Notes under the pieces: model-generated
What the model saw: the letters and a program-made list of their open reading frames with translations, nothing else
Databases searched by the model: none
What the model was told of the DNA's origin: nothing
Translations under genes and position numbers: made by a program
Part shown: one piece after another, positions 54,334-63,132 of the stretch
How positions within the stretch are numbered: position 1 is the stretch's first letter
Layout: each line of letters begins with the position of its first letter
NCBI RefSeq assembly: GCF_040358255.1
Contig: NZ_CP132938.1
Location: 4,092,001 to 4,156,000, forward strand
Source: Tunturibacter gelidoferens
GTDB lineage: Bacteria; Acidobacteriota; Terriglobia; Terriglobales; Acidobacteriaceae
Length of the DNA stretch: 64,000 nt
Reading direction: 5' to 3'

Positions 54334-55244
54334 TAGCTTCCTCCCTTGAGTACGCCGCGGTTGGCAAAGATGCGGACGAGCGTGACCGAGACCATGATTA
54401 AGACGATAAGAACGAGCGAACCGGCCCAAGCGAGACGATGCCACTCGTCATACGGCGATATGGCATAGACGTAAATCTGCAGAGGCAGAGCGGCGATCGG
54501 TTCGCTGAGTTTGAAGTTCCAGAACTGATTTCCGAAAGCAGTGAAGAGCAGCGGAGCGGTCTCTCCAGCAACGCGGGCGAATGCCAGCATGCAGCCGGTG
54601 ATGATGCCAGGCGAGGCCGTACGTAGACTGACCGAGATCGCTGTCCTCCATTTAGGGACGCCGAGACCAAGAGCAGCCTCACGAATAGCATGCGGAACCG
54701 TGGCGAGCATCTCCTCTGTGGTGCGCGTGATGGTTGGGACCATCATGATAGCGAGAGCTACTCCTCCAGCCAGAGCGGAGAAGTGTTTTTGCTGAACGAC
54801 GATCAGCGAATAGATCGAGATGCCCATGACAATTGATGGAACGCCATTCAGCACGTCTGCCGTGAAACGGACCGCGGTGGCAAGAGTCTTGCCCCGACCA
54901 AACTCTGCAAGATAGACTCCGGCCGCAATGCCGATTGGGATACCCATCAGGCTAGCAAGGAAGAGAATGATGCCTGAGCCGACGATGGAGTTCGCCATAC
55001 CTCCACCGGCCTCACCTACTGGAGCGGGAATGTGCGTGAAGAAGGCGAGATTTAGCGAGCTCGCACCCTTATAGATCAGATAAAAGAGGATAGCGACCAA
55101 CGGCAGGATTACCAGGACAGTCGCGAGGATGCAAAGACCGCTGACAAAGTAGTTGGTAGTGGCGCGCCATGCTTTGTTTCTGCGCATGGACTTGGACTCG
55201 AAGTCCATGGGGCGGGGCTGGTTGCTCAAGGGTTGAGTACTCAT
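54333..55244 (-). CDS. pstA: Phosphate ABC transporter permease PstA
   Basis: 303 residues, six membrane helices. The permease EAA-like loop EMLATVPHAIREAALGLGVPKW is clear, and GVPSIVMGISIY and ARVAGETAPLLFTAFG are typical of PstA. The ATG is one base after the pstC stop. Second membrane subunit of the PstSCAB importer. Confidence 0.96.
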   Translation of the reverse strand: MSTQPLSNQPRPMDFESKSMRRNKAWRATTNYFVSGLCILATVLVILPLVAILFYLIYKGASSLNLAFFTHIPAPVGEAGGGMANSIVGSGIILFLASLMGIPIGIAAGVYLAEFGRGKTLATAVRFTADVLNGVPSIVMGISIYSLIVVQQKHFSALAGGVALAIMMVPTITRTTEEMLATVPHAIREAALGLGVPKWRTAISVSLRTASPGIITGCMLAFARVAGETAPLLFTAFGNQFWNFKLSEPIAALPLQIYVYAISPYDEWHRLAWAGSLVLIVLIMVSVTLVRIFANRGVLKGGS

Positions 55245-55245
55245 G

Positions 55246-56325
55246 TCAGTTCACCCGCGCCGGTGCGTTGCGTGTGACCGCCCAGACCATCAGGCGTGCG
55301 ATAGCGTTCACCACAATGGTTACCAGGAAGAGCGCGAGGCCGATCTCGATGAGGGCGCTAAGGTAAAGATCTCCAGTGGCCTCGGAGAACTCGTTGGCGA
55401 TAACACTGGCCAGGGTGTACCCGGGAGCGAAGAGCGACTTACTGATATCGGGGTGATTGCCGATGACCATGGTGACAGCCATCGTCTCCCCGAGGGCACG
55501 ACCGAGCCCCAGCATGACGGCTCCCACGATGCCGATCCGGGAGTTGCGCAGAACGCCGATGCGAATCATCTCCCAACGGGTGGCTCCCAGAGCAAGTACA
55601 GCCTCTCGCTGGCTATTGGGTACCGCGTTCATGATGTCGCGGGTCAGCGAGGAGATGATCGGAAGGATCATGATCGCGAGGATCATGCTGGCTGTCAGAA
55701 GGCCAACGCCGAAGTTGGTGCCTTCGAAGAAGCCGGTCCAGCCGAGCGTCTTATAGAGGAAGGGGCCGATGAGATCACGCATGAGCGGGACAAGGACGAA
55801 GACGGCCCAAAGACCATAGACGACGCTGGGAATGGCTGCCAGCAGTTCCGTGAGGAAGGAGATTGGGGCACGAAGAACGCGGGGGCACAGTTCCGTAAGA
55901 AAGATCGCTACTCCAAGTGCCAGTGGGACCGCCATACATAGAGCCAGCAGCGAAGTGGCGAGTGTGCCATAGATGAAGGGCAGCGCACCAAAGTCTCCAG
56001 AAACCGGATCCCACGCCTGGCGCGTGAAGAACTTCCAACCGAACTGGATGAGGCTCAACCGGGAGTGAACGACCAGAATGACGAAGATAAAGAGGACAAT
56101 GGCGAAGATGCTGCACGCGCAGAGAAGCATAACCGCGGCGAAGCTATTATCAGCAAAGCTGCCGCTTCCCCGTTTGCTGAGGAAGTCTCGAATTGGAGAC
56201 TGGGTTGCACCAACCGCAGTCGGCGTCGCATCCGCAGCAGATGCCACAGGAGGCGCTGGCAGGGGCGACGGTACAGGCAACGGAGAGCTTGATTCTCTTT
56301 CGGGAGTCATACGGGTAGAAGACAC
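55246..56325 (-). CDS. pstC: Phosphate ABC transporter permease PstC
   Basis: 359 residues. Pro/Ala-rich cytoplasmic leader of about 55 residues, longer than usual, then six helices. IPSVVYGLWAVFVLVP, AVPNSQREAVLALGATRWEM (EAA loop) and GRALGETMAVTMVIG are PstC signatures. The GTG at 56325 has AGGA 4-5 nt upstream; ATG 56310 lacks one. It is read through from, or independently of, the pstS terminator upstream. Confidence 0.95.
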   Translation of the reverse strand: MSSTRMTPERESSSPLPVPSPLPAPPVASAADATPTAVGATQSPIRDFLSKRGSGSFADNSFAAVMLLCACSIFAIVLFIFVILVVHSRLSLIQFGWKFFTRQAWDPVSGDFGALPFIYGTLATSLLALCMAVPLALGVAIFLTELCPRVLRAPISFLTELLAAIPSVVYGLWAVFVLVPLMRDLIGPFLYKTLGWTGFFEGTNFGVGLLTASMILAIMILPIISSLTRDIMNAVPNSQREAVLALGATRWEMIRIGVLRNSRIGIVGAVMLGLGRALGETMAVTMVIGNHPDISKSLFAPGYTLASVIANEFSEATGDLYLSALIEIGLALFLVTIVVNAIARLMVWAVTRNAPARVN

Positions 56326-56393
56326 AATCCTATTTTTCCTGACGGTTGACTCTACGGATCGATTGTATCGAGCTTATTATCCTGAAACTGGGA

Positions 56394-56436
56394 GAAAAAA
56401 GATGCCGCACGGATCTCGAGGTGAAACCCGTGCGGC
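56394..56436 (-). terminator. Rho-independent terminator after pstS
   Basis: On the minus strand GCCGCACGG pairs with CCGTGCGGC (9 bp, 56404-56412 with 56428-56436), loop 15, followed by ATCTTTTTT. It is inside the pst operon, between pstS and pstC, and should let only part of the transcripts reach pstC. Confidence 0.85.
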
Positions 56437-56443
56437 AGAGTAA

Positions 56444-57451
56444 CTACTTTACGTTCGCGATGCTCTTGCGAACCATATCCTGCACCTGCTTGGGCAATGG
56501 AGCATAGGTCAGCGCAGCGGCTTCGGTTTCGCCATGGTCCAGCATCCAGCCCAGAAAATCGGCCAGCGCCTTTGCCTTGTTTGGATCGGTGGAGTGAGTT
56601 GGGATCAGCAGCCAAGTAAAGCTGGAGATCGGGTAGGAGTCGGCGCCTGCTGCGTTCGTGATGGAGACACGATAGTCGGCAGGCATTGTCTTGGCAGTGG
56701 CGGCGGCAGCAGCGGTCACACCGGCGGTCGACGCCTTGAGAAATCTACCTGAAGCATTGCGAACTGCGCCGAAGCTCATCTTGTTCGTCTCGGCGTAGAT
56801 CAGCTCGACATAACCGAAAGAGTAAGGCGACTGGCGAACCATGCCGGCTACGCCCTCATTTCCCTTTTGGCCGATACCTGTCGGCCACTTGACCGAGGTG
56901 CTATGGCCTACTTTGTTCGACCAGTCAGGGCTCACCTTTGAGAGAAAGTCAGTGAAGATAAATGTTGTTCCACTTCCGTCCGAACGATAGACGGGCAGAA
57001 TCGATTTGTCCGGCAGACTGACTCCCGGATTATCCTTTGCGATGCGCGCGTCGTTCCACTTGCTAATCTTGCCAAGATATATATCGGCAATGACGTCGGA
57101 AGAGAAGTTGAGTTCTTTGTTGACGCCCGGTAGATTGTAGACCGGTACCACTGCACCAAGGACTGTGGGGATGTGCATCACCTTGATCTTGGCATCCTTC
57201 AGCTGTTGATCGGTCATTGGTCCGTCGGTAGCGCCAAAATCGACGGTGCCTTCCGACACCTGGCGAATACCGCCGCCGGAGCCGATGGACTGATAGTTAA
57301 TTTTCACGTCTGGGTGCAGCGCGCTGTATTCGCTAAACCACTTGGAGTAGATAGGATACGGGAAGGTCGCCCCGGCTCCGTTGATGTTCTGTGCGTTGGC
57401 TCCGATAGTTAAAAGCGCCAGTACGCCTGTTGCGATGACTTTCAGTTTCAC
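56444..57451 (-). CDS. pstS: Phosphate-binding protein PstS
   Basis: 335 residues. Signal peptide (1-21, ending TIGANAQ) with no lipobox Cys, so a free periplasmic protein. NINGAGATFPYPIYSKWF, IGSGGGIRQVSEGTVDFGATDGPM and RSDGSGTTFIFTDFL hold the phosphate-binding residues. The GTG at 57451 has GGGGGA 4 nt upstream and starts directly before the signal peptide. It is preceded by a candidate Pho box (57526-57541) and followed by a terminator, as expected for the most highly made subunit. Confidence 0.97.
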   Translation of the reverse strand: MKLKVIATGVLALLTIGANAQNINGAGATFPYPIYSKWFSEYSALHPDVKINYQSIGSGGGIRQVSEGTVDFGATDGPMTDQQLKDAKIKVMHIPTVLGAVVPVYNLPGVNKELNFSSDVIADIYLGKISKWNDARIAKDNPGVSLPDKSILPVYRSDGSGTTFIFTDFLSKVSPDWSNKVGHSTSVKWPTGIGQKGNEGVAGMVRQSPYSFGYVELIYAETNKMSFGAVRNASGRFLKASTAGVTAAAAATAKTMPADYRVSITNAAGADSYPISSFTWLLIPTHSTDPNKAKALADFLGWMLDHGETEAAALTYAPLPKQVQDMVRKSIANVK

Positions 57452-57525
57452 TCGTCCCCCTAGGCTTAAGTGCATCGATCCATCAAACCAGTCAATACAT
57501 CTCACAATGAGTGTGAGCGGGAATT

Positions 57526-57541
57526 GTTACGGGGAGGTTAC
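57526..57541 (-). promoter_or_regulatory. Candidate Pho box upstream of pstS
   Basis: On the minus strand GTAAC occurs at 57541-57537 and 57530-57526 with an 11-bp period (GTAACCTCCCCGTAAC), the spacing of PhoB half-sites. A weaker third element may lie at 57552-57548. Just downstream CTCACA/TGTGAG forms an inverted repeat (57501-57517). The consensus differs from that of E. coli, so this is an inference. Confidence 0.45.
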
Positions 57542-57559
57542 ATCGTAGTGAAAACGGCA

Positions 57560-58930
57560 TTATTCCACTAAGTTCTGAGCTTTAGGGAGTGTGAATATAA
57601 AGTTGCTGCCGGCGTTGAGCTCGCTTTCGGCTCGAATCGATCCGCCGTGAGTCTGCACCATGTGTCGTGCAATGGCGAGTCCCAACCCGGTCCCGCCTGA
57701 CTCTCTTGAACGCGCTTTGTCTACCCGATAGAAGCGCTCGAAGATGCGGCCGAGGTGTTCCGAGGCAATTCCGGGGCCAAAATCCCTCACACTGAACTCG
57801 ACGGCCTCAATCGGATCCGACACGTCGCGGGACGAGACGATCACCTTGCAAACGGGTGCGTTCCTGGCCTGGCCGTACTTGATACCATTCTCAATGAGGT
57901 TGCTGAGAACCTGGAGGATCGCATCGGTGTCGGCGAAGACCTCGGCGGAGGAGATCTCACCAATCTCGAGGATCGATTCGGTGTCCTGTACGAGGCCGCT
58001 CATCGCCTGCACAGCATCGCGCACTAAAATGTCGGCTGGGATTGGGGCCGGGTGCAGCTCCTGCTCGGAGGATTCGACCCGTGCCATCACCAACAGATCT
58101 TCGGTCAGGCGATTCATTCGAGTTGCGTTCTTCAAGATGATGGTCAGAAACTCTCGCGCTGACTGACTGAGCGAAGCCTCGTGGTCAAGCAGTGTTTCAA
58201 CGTAACCCGTAATCGACGTCAAGGGGGTACGCAGTTCGTGCGAAACATTAGCCACGAAGTCGCGCTGGGTTCGTTCGACCTGTTCGATGCGGGTAATGTC
58301 GTGAAGAACGGCCACGGCTCCGCCACCGGGCATCGGAGAGACGTTCACTTCAAAGATACGCCCCGGCAAAAGCGAGGTCGAGCGGCCATCGCTCACCACA
58401 CGCTGTTCGAGGGCGGTCCGAACGCAATCCAGAATCTCCGGATCGCGGATCGTCTGGACCAGCGCGTGTCCGATACGGATCGCGCTGCTAAAGGAAGCAC
58501 CTGGAATCAGCTTCTGCATCCGCTGATTGGTCCACTGAATGCGGCCTGCGGGATCGACAGCGACCACCGCATCCTGCATGCTGTCGATCATTGCTTCGAG
58601 TTCGTGTCGGCTTTCCGAGGCCTCGCTCAGCGAACGGTTCACCTGATCGGAGGAGACCGAAATGGCACGTGCCAGGCCATCGAAATCGCTGAACGAAGGT
58701 GTGATCTCTCCTACCTGGCGCTCTGGAATCGCCGCGGCCGAATTTTGCAGAAGCGTGACGTCTTGCCGAACCGAACGCGCCAGAGAGAAGGCACTGATAC
58801 CGGCCCATGCGATAACAAGGACACCGGCGATTATCCAGCGGTGCGGGAGCGAGGAGAACCCTGCTAGCGCAACGAATACCAACGCGATCGCGATGCGAAG
58901 GAAGACCGAAAGAAAGACACCACGCCTCAC
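57560..58930 (-). CDS. phoR: Phosphate sensor histidine kinase PhoR
   Basis: 456 residues. Two N-terminal helices (about 8-50), a HAMP-like link, a PAS domain (about 110-215, IDSMQDAVVAVDPAGRIQW), then HisKA with FVANVSHELRTPLTSITGY (phosphorylated His) and HATPase (NLIENGIKYGQ, FGPGIASEHLGRIFERF, GGTGLGLAIARH). No large periplasmic sensor, as is usual for PhoR, which reads phosphate through PstSCAB-PhoU. GTG start with GGGGGG 7 nt before. phoB ends 11 bp upstream; pstS starts 108 bp downstream. Confidence 0.95.
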   Translation of the reverse strand: MRRGVFLSVFLRIAIALVFVALAGFSSLPHRWIIAGVLVIAWAGISAFSLARSVRQDVTLLQNSAAAIPERQVGEITPSFSDFDGLARAISVSSDQVNRSLSEASESRHELEAMIDSMQDAVVAVDPAGRIQWTNQRMQKLIPGASFSSAIRIGHALVQTIRDPEILDCVRTALEQRVVSDGRSTSLLPGRIFEVNVSPMPGGGAVAVLHDITRIEQVERTQRDFVANVSHELRTPLTSITGYVETLLDHEASLSQSAREFLTIILKNATRMNRLTEDLLVMARVESSEQELHPAPIPADILVRDAVQAMSGLVQDTESILEIGEISSAEVFADTDAILQVLSNLIENGIKYGQARNAPVCKVIVSSRDVSDPIEAVEFSVRDFGPGIASEHLGRIFERFYRVDKARSRESGGTGLGLAIARHMVQTHGGSIRAESELNAGSNFIFTLPKAQNLVE

Positions 58931-58941
58931 GAGCCGCCCCC

Positions 58942-59646
58942 CTAGGCTTGTGCCGCCTTAGGAATCTCGAATCGATAGCCCGCGCCACGCATGGTCTTCA
59001 AATAGCGCGGTGTCTCGGCGTCGGCCTCGATCTTTTCGCGAATACGACGGACGTAAACGTCGACCGAACGAGGCGTCACAAAGCGGGCGTCGCCCCACAC
59101 CGCGTCCAGAAGATGATCGCGACTAAAAACACGCCCGGGATGACGGGCGAGATAATCGAGAAGCCGAAACTCCGTAGCGGTCGTCGTTACCAGTTCGCCG
59201 TTCACGCGAAGCTGCATCGCGCTGGCGTCGATCTCCACATTCTCGAACTTCAGGACCGAAGGGGAACTCGGCCGCTCGAAGCGCCTTAGCACCGCTTTTA
59301 CCCTGGCGACAAGCTCACGGGTGGCGAAGGGCTTGGTGATGTAATCGTCGGCGCCCATCTCCAGACCGTGGACGCGGTCGTTCTCAGCCGCGCGTGCCGT
59401 CAGGAAAATGATCGGAACCACGCTGAGGGTAGGATTCTGACGGAGCCGTCGGCATAGATCGAGACCGTCGCCACCGGGGACCATGATGTCCAACAGAAAA
59501 AGTGCAGGCGGCTGCCGTTCAGCATCGGCAAGTATCTGATTGATAGCAAGATAAGGGCGAACTGTAAAACCGGCGCTCTCCAGGTGGTACTGCACCAGGC
59601 GGGAGATATCCGCATCGTCTTCCAAAACAAAAATCGTCTGACTCAC
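58942..59646 (-). CDS. phoB: Phosphate response regulator PhoB
   Basis: 234 residues. Receiver domain with acid pair EDD and phosphorylated Asp in LFLLDIMVPGGDG, then Lys in YITKPFA; OmpR-type winged helix with RVFSRDHLLDAVWG and RSVDVYVRRIREKIE. It activates the Pho regulon. The GTG at 59646 with AGGGG 8 nt upstream gives the standard start (SQTIFVLEDDA). First gene of the Pho cluster, divergent from the response regulator at 59806. Confidence 0.95.
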   Translation of the reverse strand: MSQTIFVLEDDADISRLVQYHLESAGFTVRPYLAINQILADAERQPPALFLLDIMVPGGDGLDLCRRLRQNPTLSVVPIIFLTARAAENDRVHGLEMGADDYITKPFATRELVARVKAVLRRFERPSSPSVLKFENVEIDASAMQLRVNGELVTTTATEFRLLDYLARHPGRVFSRDHLLDAVWGDARFVTPRSVDVYVRRIREKIEADAETPRYLKTMRGAGYRFEIPKAAQA

Positions 59647-59686
59647 TTCGTAAACCCCTGTCAACTCGCGACTTGATTAACGTCAG

Positions 59687-59717
59687 GTTAGCGCACCCCG
59701 GACGGGGGATTGCTAAC
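59687..59717. promoter_or_regulatory. Inverted repeat between phoB and the divergent response regulator
   Basis: GTTAGC (59687-59692) and GCTAAC (59712-59717) flank an inner CCCC/GGGG pair. It lies in the 159-bp divergent region, 41 bp upstream of phoB. Probably a binding site for a dimeric regulator. Confidence 0.45.
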
Positions 59718-59749
59718 GTACGATGAATCGTCCACAGTAAACCGTATGA

Positions 59750-59775
59750 AGAGTACGTTCGTATACTCTAGAGTA
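59750..59775. promoter_or_regulatory. Alternating palindrome upstream of the single-domain response regulator
   Basis: AGAGTA (59750-59755), TACTCT (59764-59769) and AGAGTA (59770-59775) alternate. The last two make a 12-bp palindrome; the first two an inverted repeat with an 8-base spacer. It is 30 bp before the ATG at 59806, so an operator or a competing RNA hairpin is possible. Confidence 0.45.
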
Positions 59776-59805
59776 ATTCTACGGGTTGTAGATGGTCAGA
59801 ACTCC

Positions 59806-60174
59806 ATGAAACAGAACTCCAATCTCGTCCTTTGCGTGGATGACGAACGAATCGGGCTCGAGGTTCGGAAGATTTTGCTGGAACGCGCTGGATACCGAGT
59901 GTTGACTGCATCAGATGGACCGACCGGCCTTGCCATCTTCTCAACCGAGCCGGTCGAGGCGGTTGTGTTGGACTACTCCATGCCCGGCATGCACGGCGGC
60001 GAAATCGCCATCCAGATGCGTCAGACAAAGCCCCAGGTCCCCATCCTTTTGCTCTCCGCCTACATTGGTCTGGCTCCTGAGGTGACCTCTGTGGTGGATC
60101 TCTATATGACTAAGGGAGAAGGTGCGCCTGTTCTTCTGGAAAAACTAGGCAGCCTGCTGCAACCAATCAGTTGA
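59806..60174 (+). CDS. Single-domain response regulator (CheY-like)
   Basis: 122 residues: receiver domain only, with CVDDE (acid pocket), phosphorylated Asp in VVLDYSMPGMHGGE, and a Thr/Ser-Lys region ending LLLSAY and MTKGEG. No output domain. A longer form from 59710 is possible, but the ATG at 59806 gives the usual start. The histidine kinase gene follows 37 bp later; together they look like a signalling pair with no DNA-binding part. Confidence 0.88.
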   Translation: MKQNSNLVLCVDDERIGLEVRKILLERAGYRVLTASDGPTGLAIFSTEPVEAVVLDYSMPGMHGGEIAIQMRQTKPQVPILLLSAYIGLAPEVTSVVDLYMTKGEGAPVLLEKLGSLLQPIS

Positions 60175-60211
60175 TCCAACCCGCGAAGGCAAGGCACGAG
60201 ATGAGAGGACT

Positions 60212-62011
60212 GTGAATCTAAGTCAGTTCAATAACATTCTAAGGCAGGTGTTCATATTGCCTGTCGTGGCGTTGCTGGTGGTCGCCGGCGCGCTCTACGT
60301 CCAGATCCGTGGATCAAACGTAACGGTTAATTTGATCCAGGAATCTGATGCCCGAATCTCACAGGCGACCCTTCTTTCGAAACTGATTGTGGATGAGGAG
60401 TCCGGCCTGCGCGGATACGAAACAACCGGCGACACAAGGTTTCTGCAGCCCTTTTACGAGGCTGAGTCCCATCTGCAGAGCGAAATTCAAAACCTTGACA
60501 ACATGGCCGGGGCCGACGCGGACCAGAAGCACGACATTGCAGACCTCCGAGACGAACACCAGACGTGGGAGGACGCGTTTGCCCTTCCCATTATCGCGAC
60601 CGTTCGTGGAGGGGGACAGACCAGCGACGTCGATTTGAACCTGCATGGCAAGGTCTTGATGGACAATGTTCGTCACGACCTCACCGACATCATCCAGAAG
60701 GCTGAGGCCAGCCGCACCCGTCGAATCGCCCGGTGGCACCGTCAAGTCCATAGCCTGCTTCTCGTGTTGCTCGCGCTGGCTCTTGGAATGGGGGTCTTGA
60801 TCGGCCTCTTTACCCGCAGCCGTCTCCATGCAGTCTCCGCAGCATACCGAGGTTCGCTTGACATCCTAGGCCGCCGCGCCGAAGAACTCTACCAATCCGA
60901 GCAGCAACTCCGGACCACTCTCGAATCGATTGGCGACGGAGTCATCACGTGCGATGCTGAAGGCCGCATCCAGATGATGAATCCCGTAGCAAGGGAGTTG
61001 ACCGGCTGGAGTCAGACCGAGGCCGATGGACGACGACTCGAAGAGATCTTCCGCATCGTCAACGAGACGACGCGCGAACCGGTAGAAACACCCGTCGCGA
61101 AGGTGAGGCGACTCGACAGGATCGTCGGCATGGCGAACCATCACACCATTCTCCTGCGCAAGGACGGCACTGAACTCGATATCTCCGACAGCGGCGCGCC
61201 CATCCGCGACAAAGCTGGCAACACGATCGGCATCGTCCTCGTCTTTCGCGACATCACGATGGAACGTAAAACACAAGAGGCTCTGATCGCGAATGAGAAG
61301 CTGGCGGTTGCGGGTCGTCTCGCCGCCACCATCGCGCACGAGATCCATAACCCGCTCGACTCCGTCTCGAATCTGCTTTATCTCATGCGCAACGGCGCGT
61401 CTCCCGAGGAATCGGTCCACTTCATGGATATGGCCGAGCAGGAGTTGACGCGAGTCACTCAGATCAGCCGCGCCATGCTTGGGCTGTATCGCGAATCGAA
61501 GGCTCCTGTTGTGGTGGATCTCAAAGAGATGCTGGAGGAGATTCTCCTTCTGATGGAAAGACGACTCAGTGATCTCGGTGTGACGACGACAACAGAGATG
61601 CCCGAACCGATCGAAGTATGCGCCTTCCCTGCCGAACTGCGGCAGGTGTTCACCAACCTCATCACGAATGCGGCCGAAGCAGCCGGTCAGGGCGGGCAGG
61701 TAAAAGTCAGCATCGTACCGCAATGCGCAAGTGTCGGAGCAAATGGCCAGAAGCTGCAACCCGGGGCGATCATCTCGATAGCCGACAATGGAGTGGGCAT
61801 TCCAGACGATGTACAGCCACACCTGTTCCAGCCTTTTTTTACCACGAAAGGAGAGCATGGAACTGGCCTCGGTCTTTGGGTCAGCCGCGGAATCATCAAT
61901 AAACATGGGGGCTCGATCTCTATCTCCAGCGATACGAGCGACGCATCGCACGGCACCAGAGTCAGCGTCTTCCTCGCAACCGATCCCACTATCAATGCTG
62001 GCGGAGATTAG
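60212..62011 (+). CDS. CHASE3-PAS sensor histidine kinase
   Basis: 599 residues. Membrane helix 1 (about 13-30), CHASE3 periplasmic domain (about 40-170, DEESGLRGYETTGDTRFLQPF), helix 2 (about 188-207), PAS (about 232-355, GVITCDAEGRIQMMNPVA), HisKA with TIAHEIHNPLDSVSNLL, and HATPase (NLITNAAEAAG, DNGVGIPDD, GTGLGLWVSRGII). CHASE3 domains detect unknown extracellular signals. GTG start with GAGAGGA close upstream. Its partner is most likely the adjacent receiver protein. Confidence 0.92.
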   Translation: MNLSQFNNILRQVFILPVVALLVVAGALYVQIRGSNVTVNLIQESDARISQATLLSKLIVDEESGLRGYETTGDTRFLQPFYEAESHLQSEIQNLDNMAGADADQKHDIADLRDEHQTWEDAFALPIIATVRGGGQTSDVDLNLHGKVLMDNVRHDLTDIIQKAEASRTRRIARWHRQVHSLLLVLLALALGMGVLIGLFTRSRLHAVSAAYRGSLDILGRRAEELYQSEQQLRTTLESIGDGVITCDAEGRIQMMNPVARELTGWSQTEADGRRLEEIFRIVNETTREPVETPVAKVRRLDRIVGMANHHTILLRKDGTELDISDSGAPIRDKAGNTIGIVLVFRDITMERKTQEALIANEKLAVAGRLAATIAHEIHNPLDSVSNLLYLMRNGASPEESVHFMDMAEQELTRVTQISRAMLGLYRESKAPVVVDLKEMLEEILLLMERRLSDLGVTTTTEMPEPIEVCAFPAELRQVFTNLITNAAEAAGQGGQVKVSIVPQCASVGANGQKLQPGAIISIADNGVGIPDDVQPHLFQPFFTTKGEHGTGLGLWVSRGIINKHGGSISISSDTSDASHGTRVSVFLATDPTINAGGD

Positions 62012-62041
62012 GCTTTCGGTCTAAGCCACGACACGAAAGCC
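62011..62041. terminator. Weak inverted repeat between convergent genes
   Basis: GGCTTTCG (62011-62018) pairs with CGAAAGCC (62034-62041), loop 15. It starts on the last base of the kinase gene and has no T-run. It may slow polymerase from either side. Confidence 0.35.
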
Positions 62042-62051
62042 GCCCCGGTTA

Positions 62052-63098
62052 TTAGAGCGCACGCAACTCCTCTGACACAATCGCCGCGGCCTTGGTGCAA
62101 GCGACTCGATCGACATCGTAGTGCGTCACGAATCGCACCGAGTGGGGGCCGATGGCGCTGGCCAACACTCCTTTCTGCTTCAATGCAGCAACGAAGCCCA
62201 CGGCATCGCCGCCGTTGGCCTGATCTGTGCCAAGCAGCTTGAAGATCACAATGTTGGTCTGCACCGCATCTAGATCGATCACCGCCTTACTGGGCTCCGA
62301 CGCGACCGCATCTGCTAGAAGACGAGCATTCGAGTGATCTTCCTGCAAGCGCTTCGGCATCTCGTGCAAAGCGATCAGCCCGGCAGCGGCAATGATACCC
62401 GCCTGCCGCATGCCTCCACCCAAGGCTTTGCGATAGATCCGAGCCTCATCAATTGACTTCTTGCTGCCGAGCAGCATGGAACCGACCGGCGCGCCCAACC
62501 CCTTCGACAGACAGAACATGACGGTGTCGAATCCGCTGGTCAACTTCGCCACGCTAAGTCCCAGCGCAGTCGCTGCGTTAAACACTCTTGCCCCATCGAG
62601 ATGGACTGGTAAGCCGACTTCGCGAGCGCCTGCCCATACTTCTTCGAGAACCGGCAACGGAGTTACCGTACCGCCGGCCATGTTGTGTGAGTTCTCCAGA
62701 CTGATCAGCGCCGTTTGAGCGCGATAGTAGATTTTTGCGCCGATCGCAGGCTTGATGTGGTCCCACGTCAGGATGCCTCGCTCTGCTGCGACCGTACGTG
62801 CCTGGCAGCCCGAGAACGCGGCCATCATCGCCATTTCCCAGTCCAATACGTGCGACCGCGCTTCGCAGATAACCTCCTGCCCGTGACGCGTATGTAACCG
62901 AATCGCAATTTGATTTCCCATTGTTCCGGTCGGCACGAAGATGGAAGCCTCGCGACCAAAAACCTCCGCGGCATCTTTTTCCAGACGGTTGACAGTAGGG
63001 TCTTCACTATAGACATCGTCGCCGACCTCCGCGGAGGCCATCGCCTCGCGCATGGCTGCGGTGGGGCGGGTAACGGTGTCGCTGCGCAGATCGATCAT
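62052..63098 (-). CDS. ltaE: Low-specificity L-threonine aldolase
   Basis: 348 residues. DLRSDTVTRPTAAMREAM at the start, FVPTGTMGNQIA and LDGARVFNAA follow the aldolase pattern. The PLP Lys is in CLSKGLGAPVGSMLLG. The enzyme splits threonine or allo-threonine to glycine and acetaldehyde. It lies 34 bp after the hemW stop on the same strand and may be cotranscribed with it; no functional link is evident. Confidence 0.93.
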   Translation of the reverse strand: MIDLRSDTVTRPTAAMREAMASAEVGDDVYSEDPTVNRLEKDAAEVFGREASIFVPTGTMGNQIAIRLHTRHGQEVICEARSHVLDWEMAMMAAFSGCQARTVAAERGILTWDHIKPAIGAKIYYRAQTALISLENSHNMAGGTVTPLPVLEEVWAGAREVGLPVHLDGARVFNAATALGLSVAKLTSGFDTVMFCLSKGLGAPVGSMLLGSKKSIDEARIYRKALGGGMRQAGIIAAAGLIALHEMPKRLQEDHSNARLLADAVASEPSKAVIDLDAVQTNIVIFKLLGTDQANGGDAVGFVAALKQKGVLASAIGPHSVRFVTHYDVDRVACTKAAAIVSEELRAL

Positions 63099-63132
63099 GG
63101 TCTTCGTTCTCTCCTGTGATGATTGTTCTTTT

